Source of the DNA: Marinimicrobium sp. C6131
GTDB taxonomy: Bacteria; Pseudomonadota; Gammaproteobacteria; Pseudomonadales; Cellvibrionaceae
Assembly: GCF_026153455.1 (NCBI RefSeq)
Contig: NZ_CP110629.1
Coordinates: 3,844,001-3,908,000, forward strand
Direction: 5' to 3'
DNA length: 64,000 nt
Shown here: positions 17,463 through 25,576 of the stretch, in pieces
Layout: each line of letters starts with the position of its first letter
How positions within the stretch are numbered: the first letter of the stretch is position 1
Notes under the pieces: model-generated
The model's input: only the letters and a program-made list of their open reading frames with translations
Told to the model about the DNA's origin: nothing
The model's database searches: none
Translations under genes and position numbers: made by a program

Positions 17463-19669
17463 GTCACTTAATCGATTTTAAGCCTAAGGGCCACCTTAAG
17501 GCCTCAGCGCAACTGGACGCCTTTATCGCGTGGGCACAAGCCACTTTGCCCAAAGGCATTCCTAGTAAACGGGTCCATGCTGGGATTCGATGGGATATGA
17601 GCTCGTGGCACAGCTGGGGGTTGAGAGGTTGCACTTTCACTGCTTATGGATTAACTGGAAGTACTAGGGCGAAAGACAAAAAGTATATGCAGCCGCCATT
17701 CGTGGATTTTGCCAAGGCATTAATTGTGTATTATGGGGTTTTTCATGGAAAAAAATCTGCTGAGTCTTGGCTTCAGGCTTTAAGGATTCTTGAGGTTGCG
17801 CTTATCGAGGTTTCTGGAGCAGGGGACGTGACAAAAGTATCGGCTGCAATCTGCAATAGGGCCTGCGAGCACCTACAAGCCAATTATCCTGATGGCAATA
17901 TTGCATACTGTCGGAGCCGTTCTCTCACAAAGATAGTCCAATTAATGAGGGAAAAGGGATTACTCGAGAAGCGCTTTCGATGGAGTTCACCACTGAAATG
18001 GAAGCGTTCAGGTACGCTGAAGGAGCAGAAGAAAAATCGCGAAAGAAAACTTCCGAGCCGTGATTCACTTCTTGCTTTGGGTGAGCTGTTCAATAGCGAT
18101 CTGACCAGTCCGTTGGACATTATAACCACTTCAGCGTGTGCCCTCTTGCTCAGTCAGCCGAGTCGCATCGGTGAATTATCCGATGTTGAGCGTGATTGTG
18201 TGGTGTTAAAAGACGATGCTCATGGTAATCAGCGCATGTTCCTGCGATGGCACGCCGAGAAGGGTTTTGGAGCGACAACTAAGCCCGTAGTTAAAGGTAT
18301 GGAACCTTCAGTGGAGCGCGTTATTAAACTTATGACACCGATCACGGATGAGGCGCGCACGTATGCTGCATGGCTCGAAGATCATCCCGATGAGTTTCCT
18401 CCGCATGAGCATGTACCCAGAAAAGGCCTAGATGATCCGCTGACGTATGATGAGGCTTGTGCAGCGCTCAAAACTCAGGTGAACGGTGGGAAGTCACCAC
18501 GAATGGCGTTTAAGATTAGATGGCTCGATTACTGGGTAAAGCGCGAGGCGGTAAGCCCTAGCGCTCAAGCAGTACTTGATGAGATACAAGAAGGATGGGA
18601 TGTCAGCCAGGGGAAGCGAATCTGTGAGAATGGGAGTCTCAAGCATCGTCTGTTTAACGACAGAGCCGTCATTACGTTGCGCAAACTCAATATTCTGATG
18701 CGTGAAAAGTACCTACCTAAAGATTTCCCTTACACCACGCCTGCGGAAGACGGGAAAAGTCGTGTGAAGTACCGAGATGCGTTGTTCACGGTGCGGACAG
18801 GTAGTCTACTTGATGATACAAAAATTGCTGTCGCAAAGAGCCTTGATTTTGGAGTTGAAATTGCTGCCAGTAGTTGTCGAATAAGGGGGCAACTAGGAGG
18901 GAGTCAGAGGTGGCAAAGTATCTTCGAGCGACACGGGTACAGGGGCCTGAAGGTAAACACACACGCTTTTCGGCACGAGCTGAATACTGAGATGCACCGT
19001 GCGGGTCTTTCACAGCTGCTGATCGATGCGTTTTCAGGACGCACTACTATGGGGTCGGTCTACAACCATGTAACCGTTGAAGAGCGCACCCAAGCGGTTG
19101 CGGCAGTACACCCTAAAACCAAGCAGAGTAATGCGGCGCAGCGCTTGGAGAAGATCAGAACCAATGATCCCTTGAGTCTAAGTGACGTGACTGATCTTGC
19201 AGAGGGTTCTCAGGATCGAGTTATTCACAAAACTCACCTTGGTATCTGTGTGCACTCGTTTGAGAGTGAGCCCTGCCCCAAAATGGGGGCGTGCCTGACC
19301 TGTGGCAACCTGGGCTGCGTTAAGGGCGATGATGTTAAACTAGCTAACCTCAAAGAAGAGCGTATTTACCTTAAGCAGCGCTATGATAAAGCCGTAAGTG
19401 CAGAGGCTCGAAAAACCTTTGGCGCCTCTGAGTGGCGTAAAAAGTCGGGGCTTGACCTTTTGAAATGCGATGCATTGATCAAAACCTTGGAAAACCCTGA
19501 AGTCAAGAACGGCGACATAGTGTGGAACTCTGATAATGGTTGGAATCTCACCAATAATGCCGCAGCAATGGCGGGGCTAATCGACGCCAAAATAGTCGAA
19601 GCACCGAGACAGGCGGCGTTGCCGTCGTTAGACGAGCTGTCGGCTATGCTAGATGAGATCGAGGTATAG
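17459..19669 (+). CDS. Large tyrosine recombinase 3 with C-terminal Cys-rich segment
   Basis: At 736 residues this is the longest of the trio. The recombinase motifs are QPSRIGELSDVE (first Arg, about 240), NTHAFRHELNTEM (HxxR box, about 500) and GRTTMGSVYNHV with the candidate nucleophile Tyr about 30 residues later. The insert between the first Arg and the box is unusually long. A compact Cys-rich cluster near 600-625 (CPKMGACLTCGNLGC) resembles that of recombinase 2. TnpB of Tn554 (about 630 residues) is a loose analogue. It starts four bases inside the end of recombinase 2 and ends two bases before the small coiled-coil gene. Confidence 0.75.
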   Translation: MSHLIDFKPKGHLKASAQLDAFIAWAQATLPKGIPSKRVHAGIRWDMSSWHSWGLRGCTFTAYGLTGSTRAKDKKYMQPPFVDFAKALIVYYGVFHGKKSAESWLQALRILEVALIEVSGAGDVTKVSAAICNRACEHLQANYPDGNIAYCRSRSLTKIVQLMREKGLLEKRFRWSSPLKWKRSGTLKEQKKNRERKLPSRDSLLALGELFNSDLTSPLDIITTSACALLLSQPSRIGELSDVERDCVVLKDDAHGNQRMFLRWHAEKGFGATTKPVVKGMEPSVERVIKLMTPITDEARTYAAWLEDHPDEFPPHEHVPRKGLDDPLTYDEACAALKTQVNGGKSPRMAFKIRWLDYWVKREAVSPSAQAVLDEIQEGWDVSQGKRICENGSLKHRLFNDRAVITLRKLNILMREKYLPKDFPYTTPAEDGKSRVKYRDALFTVRTGSLLDDTKIAVAKSLDFGVEIAASSCRIRGQLGGSQRWQSIFERHGYRGLKVNTHAFRHELNTEMHRAGLSQLLIDAFSGRTTMGSVYNHVTVEERTQAVAAVHPKTKQSNAAQRLEKIRTNDPLSLSDVTDLAEGSQDRVIHKTHLGICVHSFESEPCPKMGACLTCGNLGCVKGDDVKLANLKEERIYLKQRYDKAVSAEARKTFGASEWRKKSGLDLLKCDALIKTLENPEVKNGDIVWNSDNGWNLTNNAAAMAGLIDAKIVEAPRQAALPSLDELSAMLDEIEV

Positions 19670-19671
19670 CG

Positions 19672-20064
19672 ATGGGCCATTTAACGAAGAAAGACGAAGT
19701 GCGTATTATCAAGTTGATTGAAGAGTGGTCTGAACCCAAGCTGACCTGGCCTCTTTTGGTCGAGGCTTGCAAAGCTAAGCTAGGCATCAGCCGAGCTCGT
19801 CAATCCTTAATGAAGCTGCCAGCGGTAAACATGGCCATGAAGGATCGTAAAGCTGCGCTCAAAGCACCAACCGAAAAGTCGGGCTGGATTAAAGACATAC
19901 ATGAAGCGAATAAACGCATCGAGAAGCTGGCTGAAGCCAATCAGAAGCTCAAAGCTGTTAATCAGAAACTCCTTGAACGTTTCCTCATCTGGCAGGCAAA
20001 CGCAGATATGCATGGTGTTTCTCAAGCGATGTTGGACCAACCTCTGGTTAATTTCAGGAGGTAG
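19672..20064 (+). CDS. Small coiled-coil accessory protein of the recombinase operon
   Basis: The 130-residue protein has a lysine-rich N-terminal half that may form a helix-turn-helix-like unit (TWPLLVEACKAKLGISRARQSL). A strongly heptad-like helix follows at about 75-105 (EANKRIEKLAEANQKLKAVNQK). Size, position and layout parallel TnpC of Tn554, a non-catalytic accessory factor that influences orientation and frequency of transposition; this is an analogy and not a demonstrated homology. It begins two bases after recombinase 3 and closes the operon before a perfect hairpin. Confidence 0.72.
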   Translation: MGHLTKKDEVRIIKLIEEWSEPKLTWPLLVEACKAKLGISRARQSLMKLPAVNMAMKDRKAALKAPTEKSGWIKDIHEANKRIEKLAEANQKLKAVNQKLLERFLIWQANADMHGVSQAMLDQPLVNFRR

Positions 20065-20071
20065 TCTGAGA

Positions 20072-20091
20072 GAGCTGCTAGCTAGCAGCTC
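20072..20091 (+). terminator. Perfect hairpin after recombinase operon
   Basis: GAGCTGCTAG/CTAGCAGCTC is a perfect 20-base palindrome seven bases after the last stop, followed by CTTTAAAA. It probably terminates or protects the 3' end of the operon transcript. Confidence 0.6.
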
Positions 20092-20498
20092 CTTTAAAAG
20101 TCGTTGCCTCTAAGCAGACAAGACAGAATTTCTCACCGTAGGTGAAAGCAATAGAGCTTATGTTTTGAAGCAGAAGTTCTTGTGCGAGACTGGGGCTTAA
20201 GCGGGAAGTTCGATGCAAAACTGAATCACTCGGAGAATGATAGAGTAACGTGTTTATAGTCTGCTTTAATTGATTTGTCGCAGCGTACATTAAAGATGCA
20301 GCTCCCTAGCGCAAACGAGGACCAACCATAAATCACCTCTATTTCTGACAAGTTTTCAACTTATGCTTGCATTCTAACCTAGAATGGCAGTAACCGTAAA
20401 ATACCAGTTACACTCGTACCAGTAGCCCTCATTTGACAGCATTCCGGTAATTTTTCAAGTGCCACGGTGTACTCTAATTTTTATCAGTATTCAAAAGC
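20092..20498. other. AT-rich non-coding stretch between hairpin and 34-bp array
   Basis: No convincing gene is seen. A 70-codon reverse reading (20078-20290) has no ribosome site and runs into the terminator hairpin. The segment is AT-rich and could hold recombinase binding sites or a small RNA; nothing specific can be supported. Confidence 0.5.
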
Positions 20499-20753
20499 CG
20501 ATAAAGTGCTCACTACCGGGTTCTTCTGGGGTCGATAAAGTGCTCACTACCGGGTTCTTCTGGGGTCGATAAAGTGCTCACTACCGGGTTCTTCTGGGGT
20601 CGATAAAGTGCTCACTACCGGGTCCCTCTGAAGTCGATAAAGTGCTCACTACCGGGTTCCTCTGGGATCGATAAAGTGCTCACTACCGGCTTTCTCTGAA
20701 GTCGAAAGAGTGTTCGCTACCGGGTCCTTGCGGAGCCGATAAAGTGTTCACAA
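20499..20753. repeat. 34-bp tandem repeat array, 7 full copies plus a partial
   Basis: Copies begin at 20499, 20533, 20567, 20601, 20635, 20669, 20703 and 20737, an exact 34-base period with no insertion or deletion. The shared part is CGATAAAGTGCTCACTACCG, which contains the inverted AGTG-N2-CACT, followed by a variable 14-base tail. The first three copies are identical, copies 4-6 differ mainly in the tail, copy 7 also changes the core, and copy 8 keeps only about 16 bases. There are no unique spacers, so it is not a CRISPR. The core recalls multiple terminal repeats of some IS21-like elements, from memory and unverified. It may be a protein-binding array for the element. Confidence 0.9.
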
Positions 20754-21088
20754 TATTCCTTAAGGCCCGCTAGCCAGCTTCTTCTGGAGATCGGGATCAC
20801 GGAGGAGTCCTCCAGCAGTTGATCCAGAGGCGCCATGTAAAAATCGCCTTTTTGGAGCACATGATTGCCTTACCTTTGGTCATTCTGCATAATCAGTAAA
20901 GTAAGTTGTTTTATGGGAGACCAATGAAGTCAAAAGGTAGCATAGGATCATAGTGCGATCCCAAACATCCAAGGAAAACTTGGGAGTCGCGCCCACTAAT
21001 GACTCGGGCCTGCATGGAATCGCTGAGATAACTTCTTTTTCTAGAACCTCTACAATATATAAACAAACGTCACAATGAGCCTTACAGA
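20754..21088. other. Non-coding spacer between repeat array and first cargo gene
   Basis: A reverse 39-codon reading (MAPLDQLLEDSSVIP..., 20719-20838) runs into the array and ends there; it may be a remnant of a transposase or ATPase gene, but is too short to assign. The rest is AT-rich leader DNA. No terminator with a T run is seen. Confidence 0.4.
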
Positions 21089-22192
21089 GTGATCCATGAC
21101 GTGAAGACCAACACTTCTAAAAATCGATTGTTGATCCTCGATGTAGACAACACCCTTATGCATGTACCTGTCTATGATCACTTAATGTACGCGCTATCAG
21201 GCCGAGGACCGTCGGAAGAGGAGTTCTACAATACTCTTCCAGAAGGTGGCCTTTCCTTTTACGACGACTCGCCGCTGAAAGTGTACCCACGGCCCCACTT
21301 GGATGAATTTCTAAACAGCGTGGAAGACCTGGGATACGACATTGCCTTGTGCACGACAGGAACACGAGAGTACATCGAAAAGGTGTTACCGGCTTGTGGA
21401 GTCAGTCTAGAGAGGTTTATTTCGGTGGTAACCAGAGAGCAGATCGAAAACACCGGGACACGCTTGATTAAAGACATTCGATACTTCGTGTCGTTGGGGT
21501 ACAAGGAGGACCAAATTGTCGCCATTGATGACCGTGAAGATGTATACCGTGCCTTTCAACGACCTAAGGTTCTGAAAATATCTCCTTTTGATGTTAAGCA
21601 CGACTCTTTTTCTGAGGATAATGAGTTGCTTTTGACGACTAAAAGGCTTGAGCACCTAGGAGACAGATCGCTAGCGGCTATTCGGGAAGCACAGGAAATC
21701 GAATGGAACAGAGAGAAGCGTTTCATGGAGCTGGCCTATGCGGCATTCGATAGTAACAAGTATAGAAAACTACCCTTCATACCAGATATTTTTTTAAGGG
21801 CCATCGACGATTTGGAGAAGTTTCCGGGGTGTGAAGAGCTTGTGGAGCTTTCATTGAGTCGATTCTTAATCTACAAAGAGTACGGCCTGGTAGGTGCGAT
21901 GGAGCGAAAAGATGATCACTTTATGATCAACAACTTTTGTCCTGAAGTCTGGACCGAAGTGTCGGCGGGAGTGAGCCGTATCGATCAAGACGAAGAACAA
22001 CTTTCCGAATGGTTTTGGCACACGGCAAGTTATTCTATGTCAGAGATGTGCAAAGCCATGGGCTACCAGGTCGATGTCAACGACCTGCTTACGCTGGCGG
22101 CGGTTACGCTTGAGCCCTCGAATTTTGGTGGTTTTCATGTTCTGGCGCTAAGCGAAGGAATGCGCACTAAGGACCCGATGTCATACGGATAG
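21089..22192 (+). CDS. HAD-superfamily FCP1/NIF-like phosphatase domain with unknown C-terminal domain
   Basis: The 367-residue protein has the nucleophile motif ILDVDNTL at 16-23 (DxDxT), then PRPHLDEFLNSVEDLGYDIAL with the threonine motif LCTTGTREYIEKVL, and the acidic motif VAIDDRED near 150. This order is typical of FCP1/NLI-interacting-factor-like phosphatases. Residues 185-367 are a helical domain I do not recognise (Trp-rich WFWHTASYSM). The start is a GTG with no clear ribosome site, so the N-terminus is uncertain. It is the first cargo gene after the 34-bp array and is much AT-richer than the core. A role as a phosphatase effector in host conflict is possible but unproven. Confidence 0.65.
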   Translation: MIHDVKTNTSKNRLLILDVDNTLMHVPVYDHLMYALSGRGPSEEEFYNTLPEGGLSFYDDSPLKVYPRPHLDEFLNSVEDLGYDIALCTTGTREYIEKVLPACGVSLERFISVVTREQIENTGTRLIKDIRYFVSLGYKEDQIVAIDDREDVYRAFQRPKVLKISPFDVKHDSFSEDNELLLTTKRLEHLGDRSLAAIREAQEIEWNREKRFMELAYAAFDSNKYRKLPFIPDIFLRAIDDLEKFPGCEELVELSLSRFLIYKEYGLVGAMERKDDHFMINNFCPEVWTEVSAGVSRIDQDEEQLSEWFWHTASYSMSEMCKAMGYQVDVNDLLTLAAVTLEPSNFGGFHVLALSEGMRTKDPMSYG

Positions 22193-22536
22193 GGCCCAAA
22201 TATCTACACCTGCCCGACTTTCCTATTGACCTAACCACTGCGTGGCGATCTAAGGTGTTCACCGTTCATGTATCGTGAACAGTGGCGGAAAGTACTCAAA
22301 GGAAGGTTAAGCTTATATACAAATCCCGATCCATTTTACCGGTTTAGATTGTCCGGTTTTTAACAGCTTTGGCATCAGCTGGTGGTGGCAGTTGGCTCCT
22401 TTGAGCTACCTGCCAGGGTGGGCATTTCTAAGGTCAACCGAACACGGCAGATGCTCAACTCGTTGACCTCAGAAAGAGGCGGGCGGACGCGCATTGCCCC
22501 ATGGGCACAGGATATTCAATCTCAGAGGGCTACTTT
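22193..22536. other. Intergenic cargo DNA
   Basis: No gene is supported. TTCAC...GTGAA pairing near 22258-22287 forms a possible hairpin, and AGATTGTCCGGT at 22346-22357 recurs at 23324-23335. A reading at 22382-22564 lacks a ribosome site. Confidence 0.4.
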
Positions 22537-22728
22537 ATGGGTTTGCGGAGTATGCTGGGCTTAGGCCCAAGCGAAGAAGACAGGGCTCTCAAAGCACTTG
22601 TCGACAGCTCCTACTCCTCTGTTAGGGTGGTGGGTCGTGGTACCGTCAGGATTGATCCACGAGAAGTTCGTCAAAGCCAAGAGTTTAAAGCCGCCCAAGC
22701 AAAAGCCAGAGCTATTGTAGAGCCCTAA
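22537..22728 (+). CDS. Small hypothetical protein, 63 residues
   Basis: The reading MGLRSMLGLGPSEEDRALKA continues with SSVRVVGRGTVRIDP and closes with KARAIVEP. It looks like a real small protein with an initial amphipathic helix and a short beta segment. The ATG at 22537 has AGAGGG about ten bases upstream; an in-frame ATG at 22501 is the alternative. No family is recognised. It lies 45 bases before the next orphan gene on the same strand. Confidence 0.5.
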   Translation: MGLRSMLGLGPSEEDRALKALVDSSYSSVRVVGRGTVRIDPREVRQSQEFKAAQAKARAIVEP

Positions 22729-22773
22729 CAGGTCCCCCCGATTCTTTAAGCCCGTCACAAAGGTATAAGGCTG

Positions 22774-23154
22774 ATGGCGACTCCTGATCAAGACCAGACG
22801 AACAATGTGTACCGAGGAGTCTTCTTTGGTTGGTTTGAAACCGGCCTGGAGGGCATGGTTTGGGCCCTCCAGTCAGAGCACGATGACAGTCTTCTAGGTG
22901 TGGTGGGGCTTGAAGAATCGGACTATGTGCAGATCTGCGACGCGGATGGAGCGATTCTATTCGAGGGGCTGATCAAACCTGATTATGAGACCGGAAAAGC
23001 ACCCAACCAATCGCCCACAGGACGCAACCAGCCAACGGCGTTGGGATGCTGGATACATTGGACACAAGAAGGGTTTGAGTCCGATGAATGGGCGCGACTC
23101 TTCATTCCTGGCAGGGAGTTCACTGGATATATAAGGAAGGCTTGCGATTCATAG
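22774..23154 (+). CDS. Hypothetical protein, 126 residues
   Basis: The soluble acidic protein starts at an ATG with AAGG about ten bases upstream. The middle has strands (YRGVFFGWFETGLEGMVWAL, GVVGLEESDYVQICDADG) and the end is Trp-rich (LGCWIHWTQEGFESDEWARL). I have the impression of an uncharacterised family spread among proteobacteria but cannot name it. There is no signal peptide or membrane helix. It is followed by a long gene-free stretch. Confidence 0.6.
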   Translation: MATPDQDQTNNVYRGVFFGWFETGLEGMVWALQSEHDDSLLGVVGLEESDYVQICDADGAILFEGLIKPDYETGKAPNQSPTGRNQPTALGCWIHWTQEGFESDEWARLFIPGREFTGYIRKACDS

Positions 23155-23794
23155 CCCCATTGCCCCATTGGGGGAGCGGACGTTGGACCTACTCTTGAAC
23201 CCTGGTAACAATGAGGATTTTTCCCAGCACTTCCATCAAATCCCTTACAGCAAGGTGCCTATCTCGCAACATATTGTATAGAGCTCTATGTATCTCAGTG
23301 GTTGGAGTAGCCGGCTACGATCCAGATTGTCCGGTATTTCTTGCGGATGCGACTGTGCCAATAAATGAACCCATGCTAGCCTTATGCTAGTGCGTCCCGA
23401 AGCACGGAGGGCCTCTACACGCAGTGTAACTCCTAAAGGACCGAATTAAGCCGTATTGGTCAAATGTTCAACAGTTTTTATAGTATATTTGCAATACTGT
23501 CGAAAGTTGGGCAATTTGCAGAGTGGAGGTGCGCGTTTTGTTGCTGTGCTATTCTGAAATACGATATTTTTCAGATGCGTAGCTGAAGAACCCTGTGAGA
23601 TAACGCGCAACCCTTGGAGGAATGGCGCGCATGCGCGCTTATAGCCTATCTGGCTTGTGCAAAGTATTTTTGAAATATATTGAAAATCATAGAGTTATCT
23701 GCTTGATCTAAATTGAATTATAGAGTAGGTATCAAGCCCGCTCGGCATAAAGATGTTATGCAATCAAGCGATTCAACTAGAGGAAAGGTTCTAA
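23155..23794. other. Long gene-free stretch in cargo region
   Basis: About 640 bases without a supportable gene. It contains the perfect palindrome GCGCGCATGCGCGC (23625-23638), the inverted repeat GCATAA/TTATGC (about 23747-23763), and a second copy of AGATTGTCCGGT (23324-23335). A 29-codon reading from 23622 has GGAGG too close to its ATG. The GC content varies sharply along it, which suggests joined fragments. Confidence 0.45.
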
Positions 23795-24007
23795 ATGAAA
23801 ACTTGTACTGTTTACGGTGATATGGCTTCCGAAAAATCTAGCGAAGCGTATCCAACGGAAACGTTCTGTGATGAATGTTACGAGGAAATGAACCCTGGGA
23901 CCGAAGACAGTCAGGTCGTATTAGAGCAAGGTTATGACCGGAGCTTAGGCGAGGTGTGCAGCTTATGCGGAAAGTCTGAAGAAGACGAAAAGAAAGAGCA
24001 ACTCTAA
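23795..24007 (+). CDS. Small putative zinc-ribbon protein, 70 residues
   Basis: The protein has two CxxC pairs (FCDECYEE at about 28 and VCSLCGKSEED at about 56), which would suit a single bound zinc, and a very acidic C-terminus. The ATG at 23795 follows GAGGAAAGG, a strong ribosome site. It may be a DNA- or RNA-associated adaptor; no family is recognised. It pairs with the next small gene 26 bases downstream. Confidence 0.6.
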   Translation: MKTCTVYGDMASEKSSEAYPTETFCDECYEEMNPGTEDSQVVLEQGYDRSLGEVCSLCGKSEEDEKKEQL

Positions 24008-24033
24008 ACCTCATTATTCTAGGGAGCCTTCTC

Positions 24034-24258
24034 ATGAGCGAAGAAGAGTACAGCAAGAAAATTGGAATACCTGAAGGACATAGGTTAGTGGCCACGAAAG
24101 CTAGTGATTGGAAGGTCCGCAAAGGCCAAGATACCGACACTTACTATTACGACCACGTCGACGAGAATGACAACGTAATAGGTCATTACGTCGTGAAAGA
24201 TAGCACCTCAACATATCCGCCATTCGGACGAAGCATCACTTGGGAAAAGGTAAACTAA
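24034..24258 (+). CDS. Small hypothetical protein, 74 residues
   Basis: The ATG at 24034 is preceded by AGGGAG. The product is polar, with a beta-rich centre (TYYYDHVDENDNVIGHYVVKD) and no Cys, signal peptide or membrane helix. It follows the zinc-ribbon gene closely and probably shares its transcript. Function unknown. Confidence 0.55.
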   Translation: MSEEEYSKKIGIPEGHRLVATKASDWKVRKGQDTDTYYYDHVDENDNVIGHYVVKDSTSTYPPFGRSITWEKVN

Positions 24259-24333
24259 AATTGCATAACCATGCGTACCAGTACGCCGCCGCAAGCGGCG
24301 TCAGGTTCATGGTGAAGAATGCAAGAAACCCTG

Positions 24334-24421
24334 CAAAAGGCTAACAAGCCATGAAATACGTTCCCTTGGGTCACCGGAGCTCGTTTCACTCGGCCGTTTA
24401 TGGCAGGCCTTGTTCGGACAA
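24334..24421. repeat. attC-like imperfect inverted structure
   Basis: CTAACAAGCCAT near 24340 is mirrored by TTATGGCAGGCCTTGTTCGG near 24397-24416: AACAAG pairs with CTTGTT and GCCAT with ATGGC, with unpaired bases between. The shape, length and AACAAG opening recall integron attC sites, but the GTTRRRY core is imperfect. A second GC hairpin (GCCGCCGCAAGCGGCG, 24284-24300) flanked by AACCATG/CATGGT lies just upstream. Confidence 0.3.
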
Positions 24422-24432
24422 GGATTTAGACT

Positions 24433-25248
24433 ATGGATCAAGTTAGAAGGGTGCTCCTTGAGAAAGAGGAGGACATCACGGCACTGTACTCAGCGCTTGA
24501 AGGGTGGCTATTCCGTGGGCATGCTTCGTCAGAATGGAGTCTCACTAGCACGATAGAGCGTACTTGCAATACCTATGGCGTCAAGAGTGACCGTATAGCC
24601 GAGCGAGAAAGAAATAGTCTATTTGAATTTCAACGAAGAGCGCACCACTACATTGAGGAACAGCCAGATAGCACTGATCTGCTGGAGTGGGCAGCGTTAC
24701 TTCAACATTATGGCGGGCCAACTAGACTTGTGGATGTGACCCATTCATTATTTGTTGCAGCATTCTTCGCCGTTGAGAATGCTACTGAGGATGCAGTAGT
24801 ATGGGCATTTAATGCTGGAAGAATAACCCCGCTCTCTGAGCCAGAGGGACCCAGGAAACTAGATAGTACGGGGATAAAAGAAGCCAATTCAATTTTATGG
24901 GGAGAAAAAACGGAGAGTGGTGTTCGACTAGTCAAACCATTTCGACTTAATCGCAGGCTTGCCAATCAGCAAGGAGCGTTTATGATGCCGTTATCGTTGA
25001 AGGAGCCCTTTGAGTCTCAGGTGGCCAGTCAGCTTGATATCAGCATCAATAACTTTAAGGATATTACTGTAAAGAACTCATTAGTAGAGACGTCGGCTTG
25101 CCAAGCGGTGAAGATCATTGTACCAAGAGATATACAGTCTAGGCTTCTTCGGCTGTTAAGTGCAGCTAATGTAAGCGCCACCACTCTTTTTGGTGGGCTG
25201 GATGGGTTTGCTCGCTCGCTAAAAATCGGATTTCGAGCGTTTGAATGA
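24433..25248 (+). CDS. FRG-domain protein (candidate phage-defence effector)
   Basis: The 271-residue protein contains an FRG domain, named for its Phe-Arg-Gly motif: WLFRGHASSEW at 25-35, then LLQHYGGPTRLVDVTHSLFV at 89-108, and NQQGAFMMP near 179-187. FRG proteins occur often in bacterial mobile islands and several are linked to anti-phage defence, although the biochemical activity is poorly defined. The ATG at 24433 has AAGGAT about nine bases upstream. It fills most of the interval between two attC-like structures and looks like a self-contained cassette. No partner gene overlaps it. Confidence 0.82.
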   Translation: MDQVRRVLLEKEEDITALYSALEGWLFRGHASSEWSLTSTIERTCNTYGVKSDRIAERERNSLFEFQRRAHHYIEEQPDSTDLLEWAALLQHYGGPTRLVDVTHSLFVAAFFAVENATEDAVVWAFNAGRITPLSEPEGPRKLDSTGIKEANSILWGEKTESGVRLVKPFRLNRRLANQQGAFMMPLSLKEPFESQVASQLDISINNFKDITVKNSLVETSACQAVKIIVPRDIQSRLLRLLSAANVSATTLFGGLDGFARSLKIGFRAFE

Positions 25249-25254
25249 AAAACG

Positions 25255-25338
25255 CGAACAACAAGGCTCAGCACTACGCCACCACTAGCGGTGGTGGGAA
25301 GCTCGTAAACTCGCGCTCGTGTGCTTGAGCATTATAAA
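25255..25338. repeat. attC-like imperfect inverted structure after FRG gene
   Basis: AACAAGGCTCAGCAC (25259-25273) is mirrored by GTGCTTGAGCATTATAA (25321-25336) with one extra base in the right arm, and an inner CACCAC-TAG-CGGTGGTG hairpin lies between. A bulged outer stem with an inner hairpin is the layout of attC sites; the final ATTATAA departs from GTTRRRY by one base. Confidence 0.35.
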
Positions 25339-25350
25339 GGATATTGACCT

Positions 25351-25576
25351 ATGGCCAATTACATATGTGAAATTACACCCGAGAGGCAAACTAAACTAAG
25401 AAAAGTAGTCTCTCCCGGAAAAGTCGAATCTTGGTCTGTTACCGTAGAAGCGCAAAGTGAAGAAGGGGCTACAAGTGAAGTTTGCGCGTGAGCTTATCCT
25501 CTTGATTCAAGAAATGGAAGATCCCGAAGAAGCCCCTCAAGTTTTCTGGTTCTCATGCTTGAAGATCGATGAGTAA
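25351..25576 (+). pseudogene. Small gene split by a probable frameshift
   Basis: Frame 1 from the ATG at 25351 gives 46 residues (MANYICEITPERQTKL...) and stops at 25491. A second frame from a GTG at 25475 gives 33 residues (MKFARELILLIQEMEDPEEA...) and stops at 25576. Joined near 25480 they make one plausible protein of about 76 residues, so a one-base slip is likely; two tiny overlapping genes are the alternative. No family is recognised. Confidence 0.4.

Noticed and set aside
20078..20290. 70-codon reverse reading after the recombinase operon
   Set aside because: No ribosome site, ends inside the terminator hairpin, no recognisable features.
20499..20753. CRISPR array
   Set aside because: The period is exact and the tails between cores are repeated as well; no unique spacers and no cas genes nearby.
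23622..23711. 29-codon reading with a nearby GGAGG
   Set aside because: The spacing to ATG is only one base, the start overlaps a perfect palindrome, and the peptide has no features.
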